A DNA stretch of 5,751 bases from Deltaproteobacteria bacterium. Lineage in GTDB: Bacteria; Desulfobacterota; Desulfobulbia; Desulfobulbales; BM004. A program made the position numbers and the translations under genes. The DNA lies in assembly GCA_019312685.1 (NCBI GenBank), contig JAFDCR010000321.1:1-5751 (forward strand). The letters are read 5' to 3'. Each line of letters opens with the position of its first letter. The stretch's first letter is position 1. Of this stretch, positions 1 through 5,531 are shown one piece after another. The notes below the pieces were generated by a model. The model was not told the origin of the DNA and searched no databases. It was given only the letters and a program-made list of their open reading frames with translations.

Positions 1-539
1 ACCCCGCTTTCATATTTCAGTTTACTGTAAACGCTTTCACCGCTTATCAGGGCGATTATTTCCTTGAAACCTCCTATGCCGATGGTGCTGCTGCTCATTA
101 CCTCCACCTTCCAACCCAGGTTGTCGGCAAAACGGCTGTACATTTTAAACAGGTCGCCGACAAACAAAGCTGCCTCATCGCCGCCTGTCCCTGCTCTTAT
201 TTCAAGAAAAATATTTTTTTCATCATTCGGGTCTTTTGGAAGCAGTAAGAGTTTTATCTCGTTTTCAAGCCTGCTCGATCTTTCCTGCAGTTCATCAATA
301 TCATTCTTCACGAGTTCCAATAACTCGGGATCGTCTTCCTCCTGGAGCATTTTATTATTCTCCAGCAACTCTTCATTGACTTTATAATATGCACTGCAGA
401 GGGAAGTCAGTTTGGTAACCTGCGCATGTTCCTGGGCCACTTTCTTATATTCCCTCTGATTTGCGATCAGAGCGGCATCCGAAAGCTTTTCCTCAAGATT
501 TACAAGTTTTTTCTCTAATTCATCCAGTTTCGGAAACAT
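1..539 (-). CDS. prfA: Peptide chain release factor 1, N-terminal part (runs off the window)
   Basis: Release factor 1 recognises UAA and UAG in the ribosomal A site and triggers hydrolysis of the finished peptide. The frame starts at ATG 539-537 and stays open for 179 codons to the window edge, about half of a normal ~355-residue RF1. Residues 1-100 form the charged, helical N-terminal domain, beginning MFPKLDELEKKL as is usual for RF1. Residues 115-123 read RAGTGGDEA, the signature of the PCRF domain, followed by ALFVGDLFKMYSRFA. This is the RF1 version; RF2 has AGAGGTEA and a Trp-rich continuation here. The window stops at KYESG, just before the usual VHRVQRVP segment, so the codon-recognition tripeptide and GGQ loop lie outside. 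The ribosome binding site is weak: the nearest purine run (AAGGAA) is about 20 nt upstream of the ATG, but no other in-frame start is available. It lies 115 bp downstream of rpmE. Confidence 0.96.
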   Translation of the reverse strand, partial: MFPKLDELEKKLVNLEEKLSDAALIANQREYKKVAQEHAQVTKLTSLCSAYYKVNEELLENNKMLQEEDDPELLELVKNDIDELQERSSRLENEIKLLLLPKDPNDEKNIFLEIRAGTGGDEAALFVGDLFKMYSRFADNLGWKVEVMSSSTIGIGGFKEIIALISGESVYSKLKYESG

Positions 540-600
540 CGTGTTGTTTTCAGTTAATTTTTCCTTGGTCCCGAAAATAATTTCAGGAACAGCAAACGAA

Positions 601-636
601 AACAGGGGACACTCCGGTACCGGAGTGTCCCCTGTT
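601..636. repeat. Perfect 36-bp palindrome between rpmE and prfA
   Basis: Every base of 601-618 pairs with 619-636. The core is CCGGTACCGG, flanked by GGGGACACT and its complement AGTGTCCCC. As minus-strand RNA the stem is followed by UUUU-CG-UUU, so it could act as a weak intrinsic terminator or attenuator between rpmE and prfA. The GGGGACA-type arm resembles palindromic interspersed repeats (REP/MITE-like, often linked to IS200-like transposases) that I recall from deltaproteobacterial genomes. Only one copy is visible here, so that origin is inference. Confidence 0.85.
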
Positions 637-654
637 GCATTACAGTAAAAAAAG

Positions 655-879
655 TTAAGCCGAGGTTGAATTCTTTTTCAGATGGTCGGCATACTTCTTC
701 ATAAACTTCTCAACCCGGCCGGCAGAGTCAACCAGCTTCTGCTTGCCCGTAAAAAAAGGATGACAGGCGGAGCATATCTCAACCTTCATTTCAGAGTTTA
801 CCGATCCGAGTTCAACTTCATTGCCGCACGCACACTGTGCTGTAATCTTGTGATACTCGGGGTGGATATCTTTTTTCAT
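655..879 (-). CDS. rpmE: 50S ribosomal protein L31 (bL31, zinc-binding type)
   Basis: bL31 is a small large-subunit protein that bridges the 50S and 30S subunits. The 74-residue protein has the normal length and starts MKKDIHPEYH, typical of the family. It has the four-cysteine zinc site of the 'C+' form: Cys16 and Cys18 (CAC) and Cys36 and Cys39 (CSAC), followed by HPFFTGKQKLVDSAGRVEKF, the most conserved segment. Zinc-independent paralogues induced in zinc starvation lack these cysteines, so this is the housekeeping copy. A strong ribosome binding site (GGAGG, 887-891) lies 7 nt before ATG 879-877. The gene has its own promoter at about 1020-1047 and a leader of about 130 nt. prfA follows 115 bp downstream, a common arrangement of rho, rpmE and prfA in several bacterial groups. 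Confidence 0.97.
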   Translation of the reverse strand: MKKDIHPEYHKITAQCACGNEVELGSVNSEMKVEICSACHPFFTGKQKLVDSAGRVEKFMKKYADHLKKNSTSA

Positions 880-914
880 TACCTTTCCTCCAGAAAATAT
901 CTATCAAACATCTC

Positions 915-935
915 ACCGCAGTTTAACCTGGCGGT
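915..935 (-). promoter_or_regulatory. Small hairpin in the rpmE leader, possible operator
   Basis: In minus-strand RNA, ACCG and CAG pair with CTG and CGGT (one bulged C, six-base loop GTTAAA). The hairpin ends about 24 nt upstream of the rpmE ribosome binding site. bL31 represses its own translation through the mRNA leader in E. coli; that this hairpin has such a role here is inference. It is followed by T residues only in the plus direction, where there is no gene to terminate. Confidence 0.3.
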
Positions 936-1019
936 TCATTTTTTTATTATCTGCAAAACGCTGCACTGTTTATGATCTCATCCGGAACAATAATCTGAAC
1001 GCAAAGATGGGAACAGTGG

Positions 1020-1047
1020 ATTATATATAAATAATTTAATATTGCAA
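1020..1047 (-). promoter_or_regulatory. Sigma-70 promoter for rpmE
   Basis: On the minus strand, TTGCAA (1047-1042, four of six matches to the -35 consensus) is followed after 16 bp by a perfect TATAAT (1025-1020). Transcription would start near 1013 and give a leader of about 130 nt before rpmE. No strong intrinsic terminator is seen after the rho stop; only a weak AT-only 6-bp hairpin (TAAAAA/TTTTTA) lies upstream of this promoter. rpmE may therefore also receive read-through transcription from rho. Confidence 0.6.
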
Positions 1048-1097
1048 GCTGTAATAAAAAGAATTTTTAACGGTTAGACTGCTGCAGGATTATGAAA

Positions 1098-2360
1098 TCA
1101 ACTGTTCATTGATTGAAAGAATTCAGCGTTTGTTTTTGTTACCTTCATTTTATCCAGCAAAAACTCCATGGCATCTCCTGGATTCAAGGAAGAAAGAAGC
1201 TTCCGTAAAATCCAGATCCTGTTGAGTTCCTCTTCACCTAACAAAAGATCCTCTTTACGGGTACCGGACCTGTTGATGTCAATCGCCGGGAAAATCCTTC
1301 TTTCCGCCATTTTCCGGTCGAGCACAAGTTCCATATTGCCCGTTCCCTTAAACTCCTCAAAAATCACCTCATCCATCCTGCTCCCGGTCTCAACCAGTGC
1401 CGTCGCAATAATTGTCAGACTGCCGCCCTCCTCAATATTCCTCGCCGCCCCGAAAAATCTTTTCGGCCTGTGCAGGGCCGTGGCTTCAACCCCGCCCGAT
1501 AAAATCCGGCCGCTTGCCGGGGTTACCGTATTATAAGCCCGGGCCAGACGGGTTATACTGTCGAGCAGAATCACCACGTCCTTTTTATGCTCCACCAGCC
1601 GTTTGGCCTTCTGGATCACCATTTCCGCAACCTGAATGTGTCTCTGTGGCGGTTCGTCAAAAGTTGAGCTTACTACCTCGGCCTTGACATTTCTCAACAT
1701 ATCTGTCACTTCTTCAGGCCGCTCGTCGATCAAGAGAACTATCAGGTTGATTTCCTTATGGTTCTTAACAATGCTGTTGGCTATTTTCTGCAGCAGTACC
1801 GTCTTGCCTGTCCTCGGCGGCGCCACGATCAATCCCCTCTGGCCTTTACCGATCGGCGACATGATATTCATTATACGGGTCGAATATTCGTCTTTTTTTG
1901 CTTCCAGCTCGATTCTTTCGTTTGGATGCAAAGGTGTCAGGTTTGTAAAGAGGGTTTTATCCTTGGCTTTATCAGGTGCCTCGAAATTAATACTTTTAAC
2001 CTTCAGTAAAGCAAAATAGCGTTCGCTGTCCTTTGGAGAACGGACATGACCTTCCACCGTATCGCCTGTACGCAAACTCAACCTGCGGATCTGCGAAGGT
2101 GAAACATAAATATCATCCGGGCCGGGAAGATAGTTATAGGCCGGAGCCCTTAAAAAACCAAAACCGTCGGGTAGGATTTCAAGCACACCACGCCCGGTTA
2201 CAGTACCGTTCTTCTCATCTTTTGCCTGATTGGCCTTAGCCTGCAAAATGGCAAAGATCAGCTCCTGCTTACGCATACCGCTGATACCTTCTACATTATA
2301 TTGACGGGCAAGTTTGGTAAGTTCACTTATTTTCTTTTCTTTCAGTTCTGCTAAATCCAT
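1098..2360 (-). CDS. rho: Transcription termination factor Rho
   Basis: Rho is a hexameric RNA-dependent ATPase and helicase that loads on C-rich nascent RNA and dislodges RNA polymerase. The 420-residue length matches E. coli Rho (419). Residues 1-45 are the Rho N-terminal helical domain (ELKEKKISELTKLARQ). Residues 56-125 are the cold-shock-like primary RNA-binding domain, with GFGFLR at 66-71 and DDIYVSPSQIRR at 82-93. Residues 176-187 hold the Walker A loop (APPRTGKT, with Lys186), LIDERPEEVTDM lies at 210-221, and Walker B is VVILLDS at 262-268. The Q-loop region is PASGRILSGG (281-290) and the R-loop region is around GSRMDEVIFEEFKGTGN (326-342). Arg183 replaces the Lys found in E. coli (APPKAGKT), a common variant. 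The start is supported by AAGGA about 9 nt upstream. The stop is TGA, which shows that TGA normally terminates here. The gene has its own strong promoter and a leader of about 400 nt. Confidence 0.98.
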   Translation of the reverse strand: MDLAELKEKKISELTKLARQYNVEGISGMRKQELIFAILQAKANQAKDEKNGTVTGRGVLEILPDGFGFLRAPAYNYLPGPDDIYVSPSQIRRLSLRTGDTVEGHVRSPKDSERYFALLKVKSINFEAPDKAKDKTLFTNLTPLHPNERIELEAKKDEYSTRIMNIMSPIGKGQRGLIVAPPRTGKTVLLQKIANSIVKNHKEINLIVLLIDERPEEVTDMLRNVKAEVVSSTFDEPPQRHIQVAEMVIQKAKRLVEHKKDVVILLDSITRLARAYNTVTPASGRILSGGVEATALHRPKRFFGAARNIEEGGSLTIIATALVETGSRMDEVIFEEFKGTGNMELVLDRKMAERRIFPAIDINRSGTRKEDLLLGEEELNRIWILRKLLSSLNPGDAMEFLLDKMKVTKTNAEFFQSMNS

Positions 2361-2769
2361 ACTTCGATTTCCTTTGATTTTTTCTTCCCGGCAGTCATTT
2401 TCGTTGATTGCCTCAACTCGGTTTCAATTAATATTTTAACTTATATGTGACAGGTTTTCTTTTGCGCAAAGTACACCCAGTGCGTTCACTCGGGATTGGA
2501 TTATTTCAGCAGGTGCTGGAATTACACCTTTTTTCAATAAACTTTTTAAATCGTTGAACAATGCAATAGGTCGATTATGATTTTACCATGAACAAAGTCA
2601 CAGCTAATTCTGCATAAAACTGGGCAATATATTTTTATTGAAATATCATGTAACAGTTGACAGGTTAAAGATAGGGGTATCTTCAAATATATAATGGAAT
2701 TTTGATCTCGTTCTCTCTTATTGGGATAACAGCCGGTAAAGGCGGGAAAAATTTTGAGACTTCACGAAT
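2361..2769 (-). promoter_or_regulatory. Long untranslated leader of rho, probable autoregulatory region
   Basis: About 410 nt separate the predicted transcription start (near 2769) from the rho ATG. The stretch contains no clear gene. It has a C-rich, G-poor section (2640-2701 on the transcript, roughly 13 C to 5 G in 62 nt), the composition Rho prefers for loading. It also holds a 6-bp hairpin with a four-base loop (2668-2683) and a few very short reading frames described in the findings. In E. coli and other bacteria rho is repressed by Rho-dependent termination in its own leader; the same here is inference from position, length and base composition. Confidence 0.5.
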
Positions 2770-2775
2770 ATTAAT

Positions 2776-2804
2776 ATCATATTTGTCTCATTTTTCACTG
2801 TCAA
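2776..2804 (-). promoter_or_regulatory. Near-consensus sigma-70 promoter for rho
   Basis: On the minus strand, a perfect TTGACA (2804-2799) is followed after exactly 17 bp by TATGAT (2781-2776, five of six matches). This is the best promoter in the window and lies 415 bp ahead of the rho start codon, between coaE and rho. Rho can therefore be transcribed independently of the rluD-coaE unit. The predicted start is near 2769. Confidence 0.8.
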
Positions 2805-2944
2805 GCTTTTTTTCTGTCCTTCCCTCATTATTTTAACAACTTTTCCAAACTCAGCCTTCCAGCCCTATACCTTCTTATGTTCAAAAAAACCTCTTCATTA
2901 TATTGTACCACCTGTGCTGAACCAGAATGGGACACCAACCTTTT

Positions 2945-3565
2945 TTAACCTTGCAGTAATTCCACCAAACGTTCCACCTGGAAAGTTGAATCCATAATCC
3001 GACCACTGTTATCAATAACGTGATCGGCTCTCATCGCCTTTTCAGTCAGAGGCCACTGGCTTTGCAGCTCTTTTACGGCTGTATCCCTGTCAAGCCCGTC
3101 ACGATTCATCAACCGCTTCAAACAAGTTTCATCATCTGCAAATACCACCACTATGGCATCGAAAAGTTCTTCTCACTGAACTTCAAAAAGAAGAGGAACC
3201 TCGACCAATACTTTGGAGCCGGGGCCGGCTTTAATAATTTCATTCATCTCTTTCAGTATTTTCCCTTTCACCAAAGGATGAATTATATCGTTAACACTTC
3301 TGCGGAACTGTTCATCGGCAAACAATTTGTTGCGCAATTTGGGCCTGTCAATACTCCCGTCCCCTGCCAGAAACTCAGAGCCGAATACCCTGGTAAATGC
3401 CAGCCATCCTTCCTTGTCCGGTTCCAACAGTTGACGGCAGATCTCATCCGCGTCGATACGTACACACCCCAGTAAACCGGCAAGCATTTTCGCCACCCTA
3501 CTCTTCCCTGAGGCAATGCCTCCGGTAAGACCGATCCTGTATATTTTTGAGGCTGCCCTTTTCAT
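2945..3565 (-). CDS. coaE: Dephospho-CoA kinase, interrupted by an in-frame TGA at codon 131
   Basis: CoaE phosphorylates the 3' hydroxyl of dephospho-CoA with ATP, the last step of coenzyme A synthesis. Read through the TGA, the frame gives 206 codons before TAA, normal for the family (about 200). Residues 15-22 are the P-loop GGIASGKS, Asp38 and Asp40 form the DAD motif, HPL lies at 96-98 and VEVPLLFE at 121-128. Codon 131 (3175-3173) is TGA, where many homologues have the Trp of LFEAGWED. The same frame then continues without shift: EELFDAIVVVFADDETCLKRLMNRDG, a PLTEKAMRAD segment and VIDNSG at 184-188. All domains are thus present and conserved on both sides. The possibilities are a recent nonsense mutation, a sequencing error (TGG to TGA) or recoding. 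Start ATG 3565-3563 has AGGGA close upstream and lies 26 bp after rluD, so the two are probably cotranscribed. Conceptual products without read-through would be 130 residues, plus a 68-residue piece from GTG 3151. Confidence 0.9.
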
Positions 3566-3591
3566 TTCCCTGCCTTGCTGGGATTACCCTT

Positions 3592-4572
3592 CTACTGATC
3601 ACTGTGTTGCCGTAAATTATCAAGCACTTCCTGTATGTCGGACCAAACCGGAGAAACAAACTCCAAAGGCTCCCCGCTGACCGGGTGCGTGAAAGAGAGG
3701 CTGTAGGCATGCAGACACTGCCTCTTTATCCCGATATTCTCTTTGGGTGCACTTTGATGTTTTCCCCCATATAACCTGTCTCCAGCCACAGGGTGCCCTA
3801 AAAAAGCCATATGCGCCCTTATCTGATGTGTCCGGCCAGTCTCCGGCCTTACCTCAATATAGGTCATACCATATGGCAGTTCCTCCACAACCGACCAGCA
3901 CGTAACCGCTTCTCTTCCGCCATGCTTGAGCACGGTCATCTTTTTCCTGTTGCCGGGATGGCGGCCAATGGGCTGGGAAACACAACCCTTCTGAGCCACC
4001 TTTCCGCCGATAACTATTGCGTAATAAACTTTTTTCACCAGCCGGGACTTGAAAAGTTCAACCAGACCTTTATGGGATCTGTCACTTTTTGCAATAACCA
4101 TTACTCCGGATGTATCCTTGTCAAGGCGATGGACAATACCCGGGCGTTCTACCCCGTTAATACCCGACAGTTTCTCACAGTGTGCAAGGATGCCATGGAC
4201 GAGAGTGCCCTTTTTATGGCCTGCGGCCGGATGAACCACTATCCCAGGGGGTTTGGCAATCACCAACAGATCATCATCCTCATGCAGGATTGAAAAGTCA
4301 ACAATCTCAGGCCTGATTTCCAGCGGCTCAGGGGGAGGAATAACCACTTTTATGGCATCACCCTTTCTCAACCTGTTAGCAGATTTGCTTTTCCTGCCGT
4401 TGACTGAAATAAATTCCGCCTTTATAAGATTACTAATCCGGTTTCTGCTCAAGTCCGGCAGCTTTTCCACAAGAAATTGATCCAGTCTTTGCCCCGTTCT
4501 CTCCTTTGGGACCTCAAACTCGAAAAATTCCGTTAACTCTCTATCATGTTCCGACTCGTGACCTGCTGCCAT
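3592..4572 (-). CDS. rluD: RluA-family 23S rRNA pseudouridine synthase, RluD-like
   Basis: Enzymes of this family convert specific uridines of 23S rRNA to pseudouridine; RluD itself modifies U1911, U1915 and U1917 of helix 69. The 326-residue protein has the full RluD layout. Residues about 24-85 form an S4 RNA-binding domain (GQRLDQFLVEKLPDLSRNRISNLIKAEFISVNGR). The catalytic domain has KPPGIVVHPAAGH (107-119), the active-site motif HRLDKDTSG (148-156, catalytic Asp151), RTHQIRAHM (247-255) and GHPVAGDRLYG (259-269). The S4 domain and length favour RluD over RluA; RluC also has an S4 domain, so the exact target site is inference. The N-terminal 18 residues (MAAGHESEHDRELTEFFE) are an acidic extension. 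No Shine-Dalgarno sequence precedes ATG 4572-4570, and no other in-frame start lies before the S4 domain. The gene lies downstream of the carD terminator, so it needs its own promoter between 4573 and 4752; I see none that is convincing. Confidence 0.94.
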   Translation of the reverse strand: MAAGHESEHDRELTEFFEFEVPKERTGQRLDQFLVEKLPDLSRNRISNLIKAEFISVNGRKSKSANRLRKGDAIKVVIPPPEPLEIRPEIVDFSILHEDDDLLVIAKPPGIVVHPAAGHKKGTLVHGILAHCEKLSGINGVERPGIVHRLDKDTSGVMVIAKSDRSHKGLVELFKSRLVKKVYYAIVIGGKVAQKGCVSQPIGRHPGNRKKMTVLKHGGREAVTCWSVVEELPYGMTYIEVRPETGRTHQIRAHMAFLGHPVAGDRLYGGKHQSAPKENIGIKRQCLHAYSLSFTHPVSGEPLEFVSPVWSDIQEVLDNLRQHSDQ

Positions 4573-4752
4573 ATTTATGAAAAGGATGTTGTTTATCGGA
4601 GACCGAACATATTCAATTACAAAAGTTTATTTCTTAATTTCAAGGGATACATGCTGTAAGCATGCAAAAACAAAGAGAAATAAATGCTAAATCCGCTGAA
4701 TTCTGGAATAAGACCGGGGACTACAGGTAATGCTTAGTTAGGATAAATGTTG

Positions 4753-4795
4753 AAAAAATTTCTGACAACCCGTTTTAAGCTACGGGTTGTCAGAA
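4753..4795 (-). terminator. Rho-independent terminator of carD
   Basis: A perfect 14-bp stem (4760-4773 with 4782-4795, containing GACAACCCG and CGGGTTGTC) with an 8-base loop is followed, in minus-strand RNA, by A and six U residues (4758-4753). It lies about 60 bp after the carD stop and separates carD from the rluD-coaE unit. Confidence 0.92.
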
Positions 4796-4855
4796 TAACA
4801 AATTGTTTTTTATAAAGTACTGAAGGCAAACTGATCAGCTGTCCGGAAATAATTA

Positions 4856-5335
4856 TTAAGAAAAAATCTGCTCAATCTTTTCTTCCACTTTGCACTCATC
4901 AATCTGATTGGCGATTGAGAGTTCCTTGACCAGAAGACCTTTGGCAGTATCCATCATTTTCCTTTCCCCGTAAGAAAGGTCCTTATCCTCCTGGAGCAGG
5001 TATAGATCCCGCAAGACTGCGGCTACTTCAAAGACAGAGCCTGTTTTAATTTTTTCCATATACTCACGATAACGTCGATTCCAGGTCTGTGCCCCTATCT
5101 CAACATCCTTCTCCTGCAGGATATCAAATACCTCAGATACCTCTTTGGGGGAAATTATACAGCGCAGCCCAACATTCTTACTTGTGGCGGTCGGTATCAT
5201 GATAACCATATTATTATTCAGAATCTTCATCACATAAAAAGACTGCTCCAATTCGCCAACCTTCCTGTGCTCAATTGACTCGATCACACCTACACCGTGA
5301 GCAGGATAAACTGCCATTTGTCCTACATCAAACAC
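4856..5335 (-). CDS. carD: CarD/CdnL-family RNA polymerase-binding transcription regulator
   Basis: CarD/CdnL proteins bind the beta subunit of RNA polymerase and stabilise the open promoter complex, especially at rRNA and other housekeeping promoters. Numbering from ATG 5350, residues 6-65 form the Tudor-like polymerase-interaction domain (FDVGQMAVYPAHGVGVIESIE, then FYVMKILNNNMVIMIPT). Residues 70-160 form the helical DNA-binding domain with TWNRRYREYMEKIKTGS; Trp90 matches the Trp that wedges into the upstream edge of the bubble in Mycobacterium and Thermus CarD. There is no HMGA-like tail, so it is the short CdnL type rather than Myxococcus CarD. I prefer GTG 5335-5333 as start: AAGGAGA (5347-5341) sits an ideal 6-7 nt upstream and the protein then begins MFDVGQMAVYPAHGVG like its homologues (159 residues). 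The ATG at 5350-5348 gives 164 residues but has no ribosome binding site. Stop TAA, followed by a strong terminator. Confidence 0.93.
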   Translation of the reverse strand: MFDVGQMAVYPAHGVGVIESIEHRKVGELEQSFYVMKILNNNMVIMIPTATSKNVGLRCIISPKEVSEVFDILQEKDVEIGAQTWNRRYREYMEKIKTGSVFEVAAVLRDLYLLQEDKDLSYGERKMMDTAKGLLVKELSIANQIDECKVEEKIEQIFS

Positions 5336-5340
5336 ATTTC

Positions 5341-5347
5341 TCTCCTT
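5341..5347 (-). promoter_or_regulatory. Shine-Dalgarno sequence that decides the carD start
   Basis: AAGGAGA on the minus strand lies directly after an upstream ATG (5350-5348) and 6-7 nt before GTG 5335-5333. It can only serve the GTG start. Confidence 0.7.
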
Positions 5348-5383
5348 CATGTTAAATTGCGGTACAATCTAAATATGACCATA

Positions 5384-5415
5384 CAAAAAAATAATATACC
5401 AGAAATTCCTGGTAT
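5384..5415 (-). terminator. Hairpin with U-tract in the carD leader, possible attenuator
   Basis: ATACCAG and CTGGTAT (5396-5402 with 5409-5415) form a 7-bp stem with a six-base loop. In minus-strand RNA the stem is followed by AUUAUUUUUUU. It lies between the best carD promoter (-10 at 5445-5440) and the carD start, so it would act as a leader attenuator. Alternatively it ends transcripts coming from pth. The stem is short and AT-rich, so efficiency is uncertain. Confidence 0.45.
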
Positions 5416-5439
5416 TTTTCATCCCACGACGAATTATGC

Positions 5440-5467
5440 ATTATAACATATTATTAAAAAAACTCAA
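5440..5467 (-). promoter_or_regulatory. Extended -10 promoter for carD
   Basis: On the minus strand TGTTATAAT gives a perfect TATAAT (5445-5440) with an upstream TG, i.e. an extended -10. TTGAGT (5467-5462, four of six matches) lies 16 bp upstream. Transcription would start near 5433, about 98 nt before the GTG start of carD. Confidence 0.6.
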
Positions 5468-5475
5468 AGTTTGCT

Positions 5476-5524
5476 TTTTTACAGTCCTTATCTGCAAAGG
5501 TATTGCAGATAAGGACTGTAAAAA
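5476..5524. repeat. Perfect 22-bp inverted repeat between pth and carD
   Basis: Positions 5476-5497 pair without mismatch with 5503-5524 around a five-base loop (AGGTA on the plus strand). The arms are TTTTTACAGTCCTTATCTGC followed by AA, and the complement. In either direction the T-run precedes the stem and the A-run follows it, the reverse of an intrinsic terminator, unless the A/T ends pair fully as part of the stem. Pth ends at 5532, so the transcript of pth would carry this hairpin just after its stop codon, where it could protect or process the 3' end. Confidence 0.85.
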
Positions 5525-5531
5525 TAACATG

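Noticed and set aside
64..387. Plus-strand frame of 107 residues, very rich in Ser
   Set aside because: It is the antisense of prfA; the Ser runs are the complement of Glu/Leu-rich codons and there is no ribosome binding site.
682..975. Plus-strand frame of 97 residues
   Set aside because: It lies opposite rpmE and its leader and has no family features; rpmE is unmistakable.
964..1018. Inverted repeat CACTGTT/AACAGTG upstream of rpmE
   Set aside because: It has only 7 bp with a 41-base loop, and one arm overlaps the predicted transcription start, so it is unlikely to form in RNA.
2921..2940. GGGACACC segment resembling an arm of the 36-bp palindrome
   Set aside because: The match is only about seven bases with no inverted partner, too little to call a repeat copy.
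2945..3151. Separate small gene beginning at GTG 3151
   Set aside because: It is the C-terminal part of CoaE in the same frame as the N-terminal part; it has no ribosome binding site and starts inside a conserved beta strand.
3120..3175. Selenocysteine insertion at the coaE TGA
   Set aside because: No stable hairpin of the bacterial SECIS type is apparent right after the TGA, and CoaE has no known Cys/Sec role at this position.
3811..4293. Plus-strand frame of 160 residues
   Set aside because: It is opposite rluD, which has all catalytic motifs; the product has no recognisable domain.
4650..4664. Short hairpin CATGCT-GTA-AGCATG in the carD-rluD spacer
   Set aside because: Six base pairs, no U-tract in the direction of transcription, and no evidence of repeat copies.
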